The position numbers and the translations under genes were made by a program. 64,000 nt of DNA from Progne subis subis (Eukaryota > Chordata > Aves > Passeriformes > Hirundinidae): the NCBI GenBank assembly GCA_022316685.1, contig JAKJHU010000046.1, forward strand, positions 1,542,001 through 1,606,000, in the 5' to 3' direction. A model generated the notes under the pieces. It saw only the letters and a program-made list of their open reading frames with translations, did not search any database and was not told the origin of the DNA. Positions 41,501 to 55,520 of the stretch are shown piece by piece; within the stretch, counting starts at the first letter, position 1; every line of letters begins with the position of its first letter.

Positions 41501-44316
41501 AGTAGCGTTTGAACCTTAGAAGTTTACCTAGCAGTTGTAGGAAGACACTGATTCTAAATCTCTTTACTATAATGATGCATCATGCCCAGATGTTGAACCA
41601 CAGGCACAATGGAGGTGTGGGATGGGAAGGAAGAAGGTAGATAATCTCCATGAGTGAAAAATGTACAAAATGCTTGAACAGAGACATCCCTCAGAGATGT
41701 CACTGAAGATGCCTCAGGAGTGCGTTGACTTCTGGCACGATGGTGTCTCTCTTCAGGAGATCTGTTCTGAAGGAATGGGATATGTAACCTAAATCTAAAA
41801 ACAGCAAGTAAAAAAATCAGGATAGTCCACTAGAAACTGATGGGTTTCATGTAAATGTCAAGATACGGCTTATAGGTAACAGAGCTTCTTCTCAGGTTGC
41901 AAACATTAGCCTGTGACAGAGCTCATCACCCCATGCCACAAAGACAGACAATCCAGTCAGGAAAGCAATTAATTATGTCACCTAGCACTAACAGCATTGG
42001 TGTAGAAATTAGGTAATTCACCAGATTCTAACTGGGTTTTTTAACAGAAGTTCAAAACAAGAAAGGTTTCAGGAGCTCCAAACAAATTCACTGATGGGAT
42101 TAGCACTGCTCAATTGCAATATTTTTTCAAAGAAACAGAAAATCATCATATCCAGTTGCAAAGAGTGCAAATTCAGCCTCAACTTTATTGTATATAACCA
42201 GTAAGGCTTTTAGCATTGTGGTGGAGCATTCAATCTAAGTTGATAGGGAGTTTATTTCTTCCAGTTACTAAACAAGCTTCCCCAAAAGAGATTAGGAGAA
42301 AAGAAGTTTTAAAAAAAGATTAAAATATGGTGTCTTCTCTCTAACTTCAAGGCTTTCTCTTACTGGACTAGGAGCCCTCTGAATGACCAAGTCAAAACAT
42401 TGGAGAGGTGATACCAGGTTTTGAGTTGATCCTTTAAGGAATCAGTATGTCAGGATTGGTCTCTCCTAATTATTGTACCATATACTTATCCACAGTTCCA
42501 CATGGAAATGCTCCCCCTCCAAGGTTCAATATTCTTAAGGAATGATCCCTCTTCTAAGAAAGAAAAATATTAATCAACTGAAAAATTACTGCCTCAGGAC
42601 AAGCAACCAAGCCCCAGAAAAGCCTCTGGATTCCTCATGTGTGACTTCCAATCACATGCAGTTGGAAATGCTCTGTGTCCACCAAATCTGTGACTGGAAC
42701 ACACCAGACTGGGATTCCAGGGGAATGCTGGATCCACAGTGTGTGCGTGAACAATGCTTTGGAGGAGAACGCATATGGGCTCTCACAAAATAATAAAACT
42801 GCCACAGTATTCCCAAAAGGAAGTACTCCCTCAAAATTAGAATGTTTCATTACTGAAGCAAATACATTACATTCACTGCTATGTGTACAAACACAGATGT
42901 CTTTAACAATTCAGAAAAGAACAAGAACCTTTGGATAAAGAATACACTTTCACATTTCTAAATTACCGCTGAGCTTTTTACCCTGGTATCAGCCAGATAC
43001 AAAATCAAGACGGTATAAGCTGCACAACTCCTTTCTTCTTGTTCCTTGCTCCACTACCATCAGCAAGTCTGCACAAACGGCTCCAGGAGAAATAGCATGG
43101 AAATTTTGTAGCCCAGTGCAGAGAACTTCTTCAAGCTCTTCTGTCAGAGGCTTCTGCCAGTCACGTACAGGAGAGACGGTATGTGGTTCCTCCACTGCAG
43201 TCAATGTTGGCCACACACATAAACAGATAGGGCTTTATTCTAGTCACCAATAACTGAATAACTTATTTTTACTATTTCTTAAGCATATGAATACAGTATT
43301 TTATCTGTTCCAATCACAAGAATCACTTTTTGCAAGTTTTGTCCAAAATGTCTTTAGATTTGCTGCAGCGGTACAAGCAACATATTAACCAAATTAATTT
43401 AAGAGGGTTTCTATTTGCCACAAACTGAAAAGCATCCCATTCTGATTCCCAAGATATATTAAAAAAATAGAAAATAGAATTACTTATTAAAGCTTTTCAT
43501 CTTTAAATAGATTTATTTCTTCCCTCATGGTAGTTCTTTTATTTAATTGTAACAAATCTATTTAAAAAAAATTATTTTAACTAAATGTATTACAGAAGTC
43601 ACATATAATTATTTGCAGTTGAAAGCAGTGCTTGACACTACCTGGATTTCTTGGCATATAGCTCAAACACTCCAGTGAGTTGAAATAATTTTCACAGAAC
43701 AGATAATTTAGTTGCCAACTCCTGTGTACTTCTGAAAAAGAACTGCAAATTGCTCTTAAATTTGTTTTTTTTTCTGAATTCAATCACTGCTAAGGCACTT
43801 GACACCTGACTCCCACGATCAGCTCCGTCTCAGCACTGAACTCCAAACCCTAATCTGGCAGGAGTGGAAGGCAAAGGAAAGCTTACATTTAATGGAATGC
43901 TGGTTTTGATAAAAAAAAAAGTGTCAACTTTTTGGCCATTGGCTTAAAAAAAAAAAAACCCACAGGATCATACCTGATGAACGTCATCTTATCTTTTGTA
44001 CAACAGGAACTATTTTATTTACATCTAAAATCAAAATCAACAAGAAAAAAGAAATACACACACCAAACACTGAGAAGATGCTTTGCTAGCAACAGTACAT
44101 TCCTGTTAACATTCTTTGAGTCAGGTGTATTTTGAAGTTATCAACTTCCTTTTCCAATTTCTTCTGAGAATCTGGAAAGCCCTGGCCCACTTTAGATCTC
44201 AATTAGTCCAGTTTTACACTGATATCTTATAATACTGCTGGCAACTGATCGTTTAACTATAGGCAAGAACAGCAGGTTTATTTCTATGCCCCCAAATTCA
44301 CAAATTTGGAATTTTT

Positions 44317-44335
44317 GGGGAGGGGGCCGAGGGGG
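44317..44335 (+). other. Short G-rich cluster
   Basis: Three runs of four to five G ('ggggagggggccgaggggg'). Only three runs, so not a canonical four-run quadruplex. Confidence 0.5.
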
Positions 44336-44449
44336 TGATATGTATTTTGGAATGCATGTTATTGATGAGGATTGTACTACAAGAGTAAAATGTGGGTTCA
44401 CAACTTAATTTCAAAAGGCAAGAGTTGGAGAGGGCTGCCATACAAGGAA

Positions 44450-44502
44450 AAACAAACCCAAACCAAAAACAAAAACACCAAAACCTTACCCCAAAAAACA
44501 GA
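44450..44502. repeat. A/C-rich simple-sequence tract
   Basis: Low-complexity run of AAAC and AACC units, nearly free of G and T. Confidence 0.8.
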
Positions 44503-47500
44503 ATCAGAAATATTTGCAGAAGGTACTATTTTCCAAAACATACTCTAGGATGAGAGTAGCTTCTACTAGTACCACAGGCAGTAACTGTTAGAGAAAAAAA
44601 ACCTGAACAATGGTGCGGCCAAAATTTGGCGTGAAATACTTTGGGCCTGTATGTGTCACAGAGGACAGTCAATGCCACTGAATGAGACAGAAACCCTCAG
44701 CTGATGCATTGGTAATACAAGAAATTCGGTAAACCTGATTTTATAATAAACCTGTCATGAAATATCTCCACCTGAGCACATATAATAGCCCATTTACTTT
44801 TAAAAGATATATTTATATGCTTTAGAGAAGAAGATGAAGAACAGTCTAAGCAATAACATCATGCAGCAAACTGTTGTTTTTTGTTTAGAGGCAGTGCTCC
44901 TTTCAGCAGCAGCACCAGGTAAGCCAACAGCCCCATATCCCAGATCTTGCTTCATGCTGATTGTGAACCCTCAACATCCAACACAGTAGGCAGCACGTGT
45001 TTCATGTGACACCCTAACTGTACATGTGTTAATTAATTTGGATCTGTAATTAGCTTTTATAACTCTGGTAGTTTGTAACATTTTCTGTACGGCACAAAAT
45101 CTATTATAATGAAAGTTCATAAGTATAATTGTATTTAATTTATATCCATGGAAAACTAAAATCAGGGAATTTTGGACTATAAGTATCTTGATATACTTCC
45201 CTTCTCAGAAAGACAAAAACTGCAACATCATTTGAGGATTCCTTCTGGAGTTCTTTTGATCTTATCATTATTGTTAGCTGCTATATAAATAGCAATTACA
45301 TCATTAAATTATTTCCCATGGATAACAACTTGTAATTCCATGTATTCATTCTCTTCTGAGGAACACAGTGGATTAGAAGGCTGTCAAAATGATAACCTGA
45401 CATAAAATACAAATTTGCTTTTTTTTAAATATGGCATGCAAGATTTGGAAATGCTTCTTAAAACAGAAGCACCAAACCAGCTACAAGCACAGAATGCATG
45501 CTTCAGGCAGCCTATGTACAAAAAAATGCTAATGCATTAGAAGATATGACTCAACATCAACAACAAAAAAAATCCATCTAAACTTCATTAAGAGGAGAAT
45601 CTGTCAATAAATCAGCTGAAAGGACAATATTGAAATATACCAGCTATCATGAACATAAACAGTTTCCTTTATGCAAAAGCTAACAAGCTATTATAAAAAG
45701 GTAACTCATTAATCCCTATTTTTAATTTTCCAGAACAAATCCCTATCCATTTCAGATACTTTTAACCTAAAAGCCTATTTTCTGCTCATACTTATTTAGA
45801 TGGAATGTGATTGGTATCAGTGGGATTATACCAGTATGGATTAAAAGAGAATTCGGTCCTCTTATCTTAATTCTGTTGGTTAATTGTTAGTTGTTCTACA
45901 TAGTGTACTACTATTCAAAATTAAGTCCTCAGGATGGAAATACATTGCTCTATTACTTGTCTGTGAGGACATTAATTAGTAACCATAAAGCAATTTGAAA
46001 CTGAATAGACCAGATCAGTGCCAGATGCTGGTATTAAAGTTCTGCCTATACATATGATTTCAAAGGCAGCATTACCACTTTTTATTTCTAAAAAAATACA
46101 AACATTTCTTTTCATCAGCTGAGGTACAAAAACTACTTTTATTAAATCAAAGCAATTAAATAAAAAAAAAAGAACAAGCTGAAATTAAGTTAGACCATCC
46201 AGGTATTAACAAAAACTGTTTCTGCAGATCCATTATTTTAACAACATTGAAAACTTTCATTCCTTTAGTGACATGACATAACCCACACTCTGAAAAATGC
46301 CATATTAATAAAAACAATTGGGGACAATACAACAATGTGATTCTTCTTATTTTGACGCAGTCTAGAAGGACTGGAAAAATTGCTACCAAAAGCTAAAAGC
46401 CACCTAGGACTGGCCAGTAGCAGCAGTGACAGCAGATATCCAGGTTTATCCTATACTCACCATTTATTTTAGCACATCTCAGTGTACAGCAGTGCCTATG
46501 GATGGATGGAATGAGATGATGGGTTTCCCCTCTAGGGCCTCACTCTGCGGGGAGAGGGTACGGACTGTGTCCTGTCACCTCATCACATCATGTAACCAGA
46601 GACCAGTTACTATCATCACACTGCTTCTATTTCTACAATGATTATTTACCCGCTCTTTTGCCACTTCTAATTTTACTGTTGTTTTCCAGAAAAACAAATG
46701 CAGCTGTCACAATAGGACAAGCTGATTTCTATGAGACCAAAACCTGTTATGTACTGGTTTTCACGTTAGATGAAATTTCAGAGGAGCGTGACCACCATTA
46801 CCAGCTTCTCAGAGGGCCTGACAACTATTTACATCTAAATTCAGCCTACTTAGTAGAATATTTCTAGTGATGAAATGCAACACTGTAATGAAAAGTCTTC
46901 TTTTTCAGACCTTTCCAGGAAGTGCACATAGATTTTTGCTATACCAAAAATTTCCAGAGAGCAGGCAAGAATTTCCTCATTTTATTTCTACAGATCACTT
47001 AAGAAGCCAGTGATTCCTTTTAGATCACTTGATCCTACCATAGACAAACACAAGGCAAATACAAAACAATATCCTCCTTCAAAGGGTAAATTAGAAATTA
47101 ATCCAAATTCAGCTACTTCAAGTTGGTGTCTTCAAAAGCTGCTCCTATTCCACCAGCAGTCCCAAATCAACAGAAAGTTACAAAGGAAACAATTAGCTTA
47201 CAGCTAATCTTTGATGAAAGACTGTGTGTCATGCCTGGTGTGTCTAAATCCAGATTTATTAACTCTTATGTTACTTCCTCAAACGCCAGAAATAATTGCC
47301 AAAGTGAGGATTCCCTCTCCATTTACTAAAATCTCACCCTTTAGAGCAGTATTTTTGATGACTTGTCTCTCAACAACTCAGCTCTAGCTCCAGCATATCG
47401 TCTTGTAGAACTTTTTATGTGAGCCAAAATAAACACTTGATTTTTCTATTTTTTATCTGTTAAAATCCCAGTCTAACCCAGTATTTTAACATTTTGGAAA

Positions 47501-47944
47501 GGTTAGGATGACAAATGTAGAAAAACAATGCTGTTGCTGTCATTCCTGCAATTAAATGACTTATAGCATTAATCACATCAACCTTTTCTTTCTTTCTTTG
47601 GTCTGCTAAAAGCCAAAAGCAGAATTCTTAAGTCAAGAAATTGTATCCAATTTCCTTACTAATCCATTATCCATTTTAACAATTGCTCAAGACAGAACAA
47701 AGGACAGCAATGTTAAAAAATGAGAGCTAGAGATAGGACAAATCTTGGACTGTTTCAGGAGGAGGTTTTAAAAAGACAACAACTCTAATAGTACTGTAGA
47801 CTCCACATTCAGAAGATACTAACGTAGGGAGCTGTAAAAATCCTTTTTACCCTGACCTTACCAGAACACATCTAGACAACACCTGGCATTACAATAAGCT
47901 AACTTTCCACTTCCCTTCCTCAGAGCAACAAAACCAAAGCAAAC

Positions 47945-47990
47945 CTCCAACAAAAACCCAAACCAACCAACCAAAAACCAAAACAAACCT
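47945..47990. repeat. (CCAA/AAAC)n simple-sequence tract
   Basis: Low-complexity A/C-only sequence including 'accaaccaaccaaaaaccaa'. A similar tract lies at 44452-44502. Confidence 0.85.
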
Positions 47991-49149
47991 TAACACTGAT
48001 ACAGAAGTCTAAGCTTACTGCACAAATGCTTTGGACTCCTTAACAACCAAAACAAACATAGAAATCCTCTTAAATTGTTACTAATCTGTCTGTCCATAGC
48101 AAGCCAGTCTGCACATACCACATCTAGGATTAGCAGATTGCATTCCTGTACACTAAGGAAGAACTGAAAACTGAGAAAAGACATTTCAAGCAGAATTCTA
48201 CAGCAGATCAATGAATTGTGACAACTGGCGGTGTGTAGTGACAGATCCCACTTAGCATTAGTAACTTCTATTAAGTATGTAGAAATCAGCTGATTTATGG
48301 AATTCAGACTCAACACTGTAAGTGAAATTATTAAGAGAAATACTCTGAGTTTTGCTAAGATGGAAACTGCCTTAAAGAAACAGTTATAACTACAGCATAT
48401 GACAGAGCATTATGAAGTCATTCAATATTTTGTCACTTTAACAGCATAAATACACCTGAGGATGCACCTTCTTTATTGTAGTACACAGCTACTGTACAAT
48501 CACCTCGTTATAGCAGAGGATTACTTCTTACTCACAAGTGTGCCACTGGAAGACCACGCTGACTTAACTGATTTCCCCTGTAAAAACTCCACCTTCCTGT
48601 CTAGGAGAGTACGCCACCCCAAAACTTCCTACCATAGCTACTTGCAAAACAATTGCAAATTTTTCTACCTTGAACAACCTATTATTCCAAGACAAGGTCT
48701 CCTTGAACTGTACTAATGAAACAAATGTACCTGGAAATGAACCAAGCTCTTGTTACTACTACATGGATAAAATTTGTTCAGTCAATCACAATAAATTGTT
48801 CCCAGGTATGCATATAAAACTGTTCTGCTTTCATCAAGACACATAAAATCTTCAGCATCCCCCTAGAAATTTAAATGAAAGATGAGCACCGAGAAGCCAT
48901 TATAAAGCAATTTTCCATTTGTATGTTTTGCACCAAACTCCAGTGAAATCCTAAAATTTGGTTCAGAAAAGATGTTAGATTATAAAGTACTTAAGCATTC
49001 ATTACACTGTTCCATACCAGAAAGAAAAGAGATTCTGTGCATTCAAAACTGACTAAAATATTCACCTAAACCATGCAATAAATACTCTATATACAAGTAG
49101 TATTATATTTATTGTGTTCTAAAGACAATGCCTACCACAAGGCACAGTA

Positions 49150-49330
49150 AAGATGGAATTGCACCTAGTATTCGGAAAACAAAATGCCTTCAAGTTGAAC
49201 ATCCAGAAGAATTTTTTCAGTGAAAGAATAGCATTGCAATGGGCTGCCCAGGGAGGCAGTGGCATCACCATCCCTGGAGGTAACTCAAGAAACGACGTGG
49301 CAATTAGAGCTACGGTTCAGTTGTGGTGGT
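49150..49330 (+). repeat. CR1 LINE 3' fragment
   Basis: Contains 'gaacatccagaagaattttt' (49197 on) followed by 'gggctgcccagggaggcagt' (49241 on), 'caccatccctggagg' and 'caagaaacgacgtggcaatt'. These are in the order and orientation of the CR1 3' region. Both ends are lost or decayed; the core 49195-49325 is clear. Confidence 0.88.
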
Positions 49331-50555
49331 GTTTTTCAACTGTGGAGGTCTTTTTCAACTTTAATGATTTTATGAGGCTAAATACGCAGTCTGAGATCTG
49401 GATCACTCACTGAACCCTTCTACACGAACACTAAGAGAAGCTACAGTTCTGTTACCACCAATCTACAAATTGCAGGGTGTAACTACCTATTGAGAAAAGA
49501 AAACATTTCCAAGCCAGTCTATCTAGAAATCAATGTTTTAGTTTCAGACCATGCTGCACTCAAGAAGGCATTCATAATTATTTTCAGATATTATCTAAAG
49601 TAACAGATGCAGAGCAGAGAGAACAGGTTACAGAATTTCCAGAGCAACCAAAATAACTGGATTAGTTTGTGTTTGAAAGTGGGGCTTAGTATAGAGACAA
49701 ACAAGAAAAGAAGAACTCCAACTACCCATAACTATCTGACTCGACATACAGAGAACAGGAAAAAACCAAGCACAACACTATTTATACCAAATGGAGCAGT
49801 AGAGAAGGGGTTTGAATACATACCTCAGTGGTTCTCTTAATTAAAGTTCCCAAACTATTTCTGAGTAATTCTTCATGAGGTCACTATAAACATGTTAGAT
49901 GTCAAAATGGCTAGCAGAAACAAGTCAGATTTTTCTTTATAAGCAACCTTCCAAGAAAGTCTCATTTAAGCTTATTTAATTGAACAAATAAAATACGCTC
50001 CTTTTACATCTCATGGAACCAGTGTTTTTGTCATGCTATACAGTCACCATACTTTTATAGCAAATATCCAAATTTAACTGATCTTCTAATAGCTCTGCCT
50101 TGGCAAATCAAGAGGTTTCAGCATGGTACAAAGTAAACTACTGTATCACCCTAATAGGTTTTTGGGTTTTTTTTTTCCCTTTGAGTCTAATGATCACATT
50201 TCAGTAACCAATGAACCAAACACAGCTTAATTAATTCCTTTACTGCATTGGGACGTTATTCTTCTCTTGACATTCTGGCATAGCTCCCATTAATGTTAAT
50301 GGCAGTTATACAAGTTCATAACAGTGACAATGAACTTTTTCCAATACAGTATAGTCTGCAGACAAGTGGGAAGATGCTTTGATAATAAACTGCATTTCCC
50401 AACTCTAAGACAGAAAAGCCCTATGCTTCAGCCATTGATTCACAGCAGAGAACAGCTCTAAGCAGGGACAGTCATCTAACTGCTGGGAACAACTTCTGTT
50501 TCATTCAGAGGAATGCTGAAGACTTAAGCTTTTTGGATATAATAGCTTAAGTTTA

Positions 50556-50999
50556 AGGTATTAGAGAGTATCCAAAGAAGGGCTACAAAGACAGTGAAGG
50601 GCCTTGAGGTGAAGCCATGTGAGGAGCAGCTGAGGTCACTTGATCTGCTCAGCCTGGACAAGAGGAGACCTCACTGCAGTTACAATTTCCCCGTGAGGGG
50701 AGAGAAGGGGCAGACACTGATCTCTGCTCTGTGGTGACAGTGTCAGGACCCACGGGAATGGCCTGAAGTTGTCAGGGAGGTTTAGTCTGGATATTAGAAA
50801 AAGCTTCTTCACCAGAGGTTGTTTGGGCACTGGAACAGCTCCCCAGGGCAGTGGTCACAGCAGCAGCCTGACACAGTTCAAAAAGTGTTTGGACAGTGCT
50901 CTCAGGCACGTGCTGTGACTCTTGGGGTGTCCTGTGCCGGGGCAGGAGTTGGACTTTGATGATCCTTGTGGGTTCCCTTCAATTTAGGATATTCTGTGA
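50556..50999 (+). repeat. CR1 LINE 3' fragment, well preserved
   Basis: About 445 bp typical of a 5'-truncated CR1 insertion. It contains 'aagggctacaaagacagtga', 'ctgctcagcctggacaagag', 'agcttcttcaccagaggttg' and 'gaacagctccccagggcagt', and finishes with 'ttggactttgatgatccttg' and the characteristic terminal 'attctgtgaa' at 50991-51000. It is the least decayed CR1 in the window and locally raises GC content. It is antisense to ADK. No target-site duplication was identified, as expected for CR1. Confidence 0.93.
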
Positions 51000-53339
51000 A
51001 CTTTGAATGTATTAAGAAAACACAACTTGTAACTTTGAAGATCAAGAAAAAATATATGATGAGACAAAAAATACAATACATTTATGTGGGTGGATTTGCA
51101 GCCTTGAGAAACAAACCTCAAGTGCAACACACAAACAGAATAAGATCTTGAGGAAGAAGTACAAGTGTAACTGGTGGGGAAGAGGCCACAGTGGTTTACC
51201 ATATGAAGAGAAGTCTGAGTAGATGTAGATGACAATCTGTCTCTGTTCGAGACACAAAATTAGACTTAAGAGTTTGACACTGAATTTAATTTGGCTAATG
51301 GAAGCTTGCCTGCAACAATCCTTTTTTTTTAACTGCAATTTGTGCTGTTGTTTTGTCCATTTATTATTTTTTTAATCTGAAATGCTGATGAGAGTAAAGC
51401 AAAATATATATTAGGTGAAAAACTGTGTTTTAGATTTCTTAAATTAAAGCTTTCAGAATAAATTGTACCTAATAGATTTTTAAATACTTCATAAAAACTG
51501 TGATACCCATGTTCAACTTTACAGCTACAGTTTGTATAATTTAAACTCAAGGTATTTTTAACACACTGAATAGAAGACTGGATTGTTTCAGCCACAAAAG
51601 AAAAGTTTCTTTGAAAGACTGCCAGAAATACTTTCATAGCTGATATGTAGCTGACACATTAACCTGCTAAATGTTTGTTGAAGCACTAATGACTAAGCAA
51701 GGAATATCAAAGAGAGTGAATAAAAGAACAAACAGCTGCCAGCACTTGGCATTCCATTCCGCTATCATAGCTCAAATGATTGGCAAAGGAAGTTACACCT
51801 ACTTTATAATAATAATACTACATTTGGCAAAGACTTCAAGATGGAATTATTCCAGCACTCACTTTTCCAAAAGGTGTTGTATGATTCATTAGAAAGATCA
51901 AAATAAAATCTACTACTACTGTAACTGCAGTACTGGAGAGAATTATAAAATTAACACATGCAGATCAGCAGTATGCTAAGATATATAATCGGTATTATTT
52001 TGATACTGATACACATTTTACCATCACCTGATTTTGATCTTGCTGAAAGCAACAGTTTAAATATATATTTATGGCCAACTGACTTGGTGTCATTTTACTG
52101 AAGAATAACTCTTTTTTGATATTATGATACTATGCGAATCCAGTTTTAAATAACCCATTCTGTGCCAGTAATGATAGAAAAAAGTAAAATTTCAGTGGAC
52201 TATCTACTGAAAAAAAGTGAAAATTAATATATAAAAGCTACTTGCAGCTTTCAAAATCCCCTAAAGATCCAGAGGAGCACAAGAAACAAGTTGGATTTTA
52301 TACCTTACTTTTATTATTGGTCTAGAAAGTATTCAGTGTAAAATGAACCCTGTGTCTGTGATGATCAATATTCATAACATACATTAATTTTACCCAATAT
52401 GCTAACCTTGATCATATAATTTCCTATGTCTTCAATATTTAATAGATTTCAAGTACTGATTGTAAATAATAAAGTGATACTAAAAAAAAACTGATTTCAG
52501 AATATATTGCTGGAAACCTGTAGATTACAGAATCATTATTATGATGATGACAGGAAGTGTCATCATAAATCAGAAAAAAATGAGACAAATCTTGACCTTA
52601 AATCCATTGGGGTTATCAAAAAATCTAATTAATCAGCCACAAGAAGTTTAACAAGATTAGGCCAATATAAATACAATTTATATAAAATGTACACGCTCAA
52701 GCAATACAAGGAGTTTGTTTTCAGCAGATTAATGAAAACACTATTGTTCACATAAAAGTAATTTGAAGATTAAAGTTTTGAATTTAAAAATTATTACTTT
52801 TAAAATCCAAAAACACTAGTTAAACATGCTGTCACAAAGTTCACAAAATAATGCTTCCTTAAATTCTTCTTTTTGGAATTTATACTGTGAATGAGCATTC
52901 AGAAATACTGTCTTCAGTGTCTTTGTCTGACTTAAGATATAAATAGAATCACAATATCATAAATATTTAAGCAAATGAATAAAACAATTCCCAGGGGGGA
53001 AAAAAATTGTTTCATGTACTTGTTTTTCAATACCTCCTGTTAGTAAGCAAAAGTCTAGGGATCTCTCATCCACAAAAGCACTATCATCTTTAAGCATATG
53101 TGCTTAATTAGCTCTTGATTGGGATGAGATGGCAGAGTAGAAATGAGCTACATGTATTTACTCTACTTAAGCATTTGTACCATACACGATTACTAATGCA
53201 AAAATTGATAAAATGATAATTCACATTCAAACACGAGCCGCCACAGGAAATGGGAGACAGCTTTACCCCTTGCTGAACACACCTAAGGAAATGAGACAAT
53301 CCCTCTTTCCATTAAAAAGAATGGGCTGACTGCCTCTGG

Positions 53340-53840
53340 AATAAGGCAAAAACGTGGTGAGGTCCCAAAGGACGCAGCTGGATGTCTCTGGAAGACTTTG
53401 CAAGGCACACTAAGGCTAACACACGTCCATGGCACAGGCTGGCTGAGCAGGATCAGCTGTCAGGCGTGTGTGCTGCAGGGAGGGATTGGCAGCAGCTCCC
53501 CACCACTCACCCTATCTTCCTCCCACCTTTGCTGCACGCTCCAGCGTGCCGTTCTCATGCCAGCCCCAGCAAGGGCTTCCAGGGCTTCTCCCAGAAAAGC
53601 AGCAGCCACTCCATGGGAATGTATTTACATAGTATTTGTTCATTATACTGTGCCCAAGAGTTGCCTGCATTTCGCTTTCCTGCTAGTTTTCATCACCCAC
53701 ACCTCACATGCCTTGTTTTCTGTCTGCGTTCCAATACCACAGCACAACATTTTGAGCATTTTGGGCTGGGAAGCACAAAATTTCAGGGGGGAGCTTTATA
53801 ATGAGCATTCTAAAATAAAAGCCACACTCACGTGCCCCCA
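53340..53840. other. GC-rich patch with overlapping open frames
   Basis: About 500 bp clearly richer in G+C than the surrounding AT-rich intron, with roughly ten CpG and a perfect 7-bp inverted repeat with 2-base loop (gcacgct/agcgtgc, 53534-53549). Two overlapping plus-strand open frames of 139 and 148 codons (53382-53801, 53398-53844) run through it, but neither shows a domain and long frames are expected when stops are depleted by GC content. Read as a candidate regulatory or old insertion segment. Confidence 0.4.
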
Positions 53841-54524
53841 CTAACTTCTTGACTACCATCCCAAACCCTGAAAAATCATGAGTATTTCCTGAGATAATTC
53901 ATTCAACTTTTGACAATAATTAAAAAATAGAAAACTGTCTTAAGTAAACCACTGAAGATTTTACACTACACACTACCAAGTTTTTATCTGTGCACTTAGG
54001 AAAGCTTTGGAAATGTTTATTCCAGAACAGATAAATAACATCTGTTGCAAAATAAAAATTCTGTTCCAGATCAAAAACTCGAAAAATAGCAGAGTTCTAC
54101 TAAGGAAAACTATCAATCTGCCTTTTAATTAAAACTACTACAAATTCACATGGTTGATAAAGTAAGAATATGAAAAATATGCACAACAAATTTTCAACAC
54201 AGCTACAGCAAACATGATCAAGTACCTCAAGTATCACTTCTCACAGAAAATGTTTCAGATACTTATAGCTTTTTTGCCTACAGGTATTAATTGGCACGTA
54301 AAAAAATTATAGGATACAATAGATTGACTCCTGATACAACAGAATGACTACTGGAGCGCTGTGTACTGCCAATACGGGGAGCAAGAAATAGCTCACACAC
54401 GTAAGAAAAAGCGAAGCATGACACAGATAAAAGAAGAAGTGCAGCGTGATTTCAACATCATGCAACACCACAGGCATTCGTCTTGAACAGCTGAGTGAAA
54501 CATCTGAAGCAAAAGTGAGAAAAG

Positions 54525-54835
54525 TTGCATGGACTTCCTAAGGATAGATCATGTCAGACAAATATGACATTTGTCTTCGATATTTACTATATCTGGGCTT
54601 GACTGGAGGATTTGATTTAATGCTGTAGAGGGAAGTATTAATGAAGCTGCAGAAATGGAAACTGGTAGTACACAAATCTCAGGAAGTAACGGGCAGTGGT
54701 GCCTGGCAACAGGTTATGCTGAAATAAAGATCATGAGGCTTCAAACAAGTTAATGCTGTAGCTCCTCCAGGATCAGCCCTAGGACACATCTTACAAAACA
54801 CTAATGAAAGACACCCAGGAACAGTGCAAATGAGA
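54525..54835 (+). repeat. CR1-like LINE reverse-transcriptase remnant, very old
   Basis: Degenerate match to the CR1 coding region: 'gatcatgtcagacaaatatg' near 54547, a 'tatctgggcttgactggagg' stretch resembling the YLDFSKAF reverse-transcriptase block, and 'ccaggatcagccctaggaca' near 54767, resembling the later GSVLGP-type block. Many substitutions and indels. Boundaries are approximate. Confidence 0.6.
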
Positions 54836-55334
54836 TTTGCTTACAAAGAATCTCAATAAAGAAGAAAACCAGAAAACCTTACAGAAGAAAAAAATAACTT
54901 TGAGACCTACTGAACTGTGAAAATAAAAGTAGTATGAAATGTTTTCACCTGGAATGCAGATGCTAAATGCCCAGTAAGTATATAGGTTTATTTTTTGGAG
55001 AAAGAACTGGCCATAATAACTGACCACAACCTTAGACAACCTGTGATGCCTTAAAAGACACAATTTCTGAAATGGCAGTAAGCAAAGAAACAAAAGACCC
55101 AGGGGGCATTTCAATATAGTGAGTGAAGCATTAAGTATGATTTAAGCATCTCTGTCATGACCACAACCAGAACCAGTCTGGTCAGTTTTCAGAACAGAAA
55201 AATAAAATTGAATAGAACAGTAAGATGATAAGAACGAAGAAGGTATAAATGGATCCTAAAATACTCTACCTTTGTGTAGCTTAATAAAAAAAAGGATGCC
55301 AAGGATTTTATACTTTGGATGATACATCTTTCTC

Positions 55335-55520
55335 CAGTGAGATTACTAGGTCAGCGAATGAAGGGAACGAAATGGGTGCTGTTTATCTTGACTTCAGCAA
55401 GGTTTTTGACAGCTTCTCTCGTAACATTCTAGAATGATGAAGTATGGCCTCTGTAAATGGACCGTGAAGTGAACTGAAAACCATCTGAGCCTCTGGGTTG
55501 AGGGTACACTGAAAGTGCCT
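55335..55520 (+). repeat. CR1 LINE reverse-transcriptase fragment
   Basis: Conceptual translation around 55380-55430 gives VYLDFSKVFDSFSRNIL, the CR1 reverse-transcriptase motif containing the first catalytic aspartate, followed by degenerate downstream sequence ('tgaactgaaaaccatctgag'). It covers the same part of CR1 as the 54525-54835 remnant, so the two are separate insertions rather than one interrupted copy. Confidence 0.8.

Noticed and set aside
44317..44335. G-quadruplex on the plus strand
   Set aside because: Only three G runs; does not meet the four-run pattern without splitting a run with no loop.
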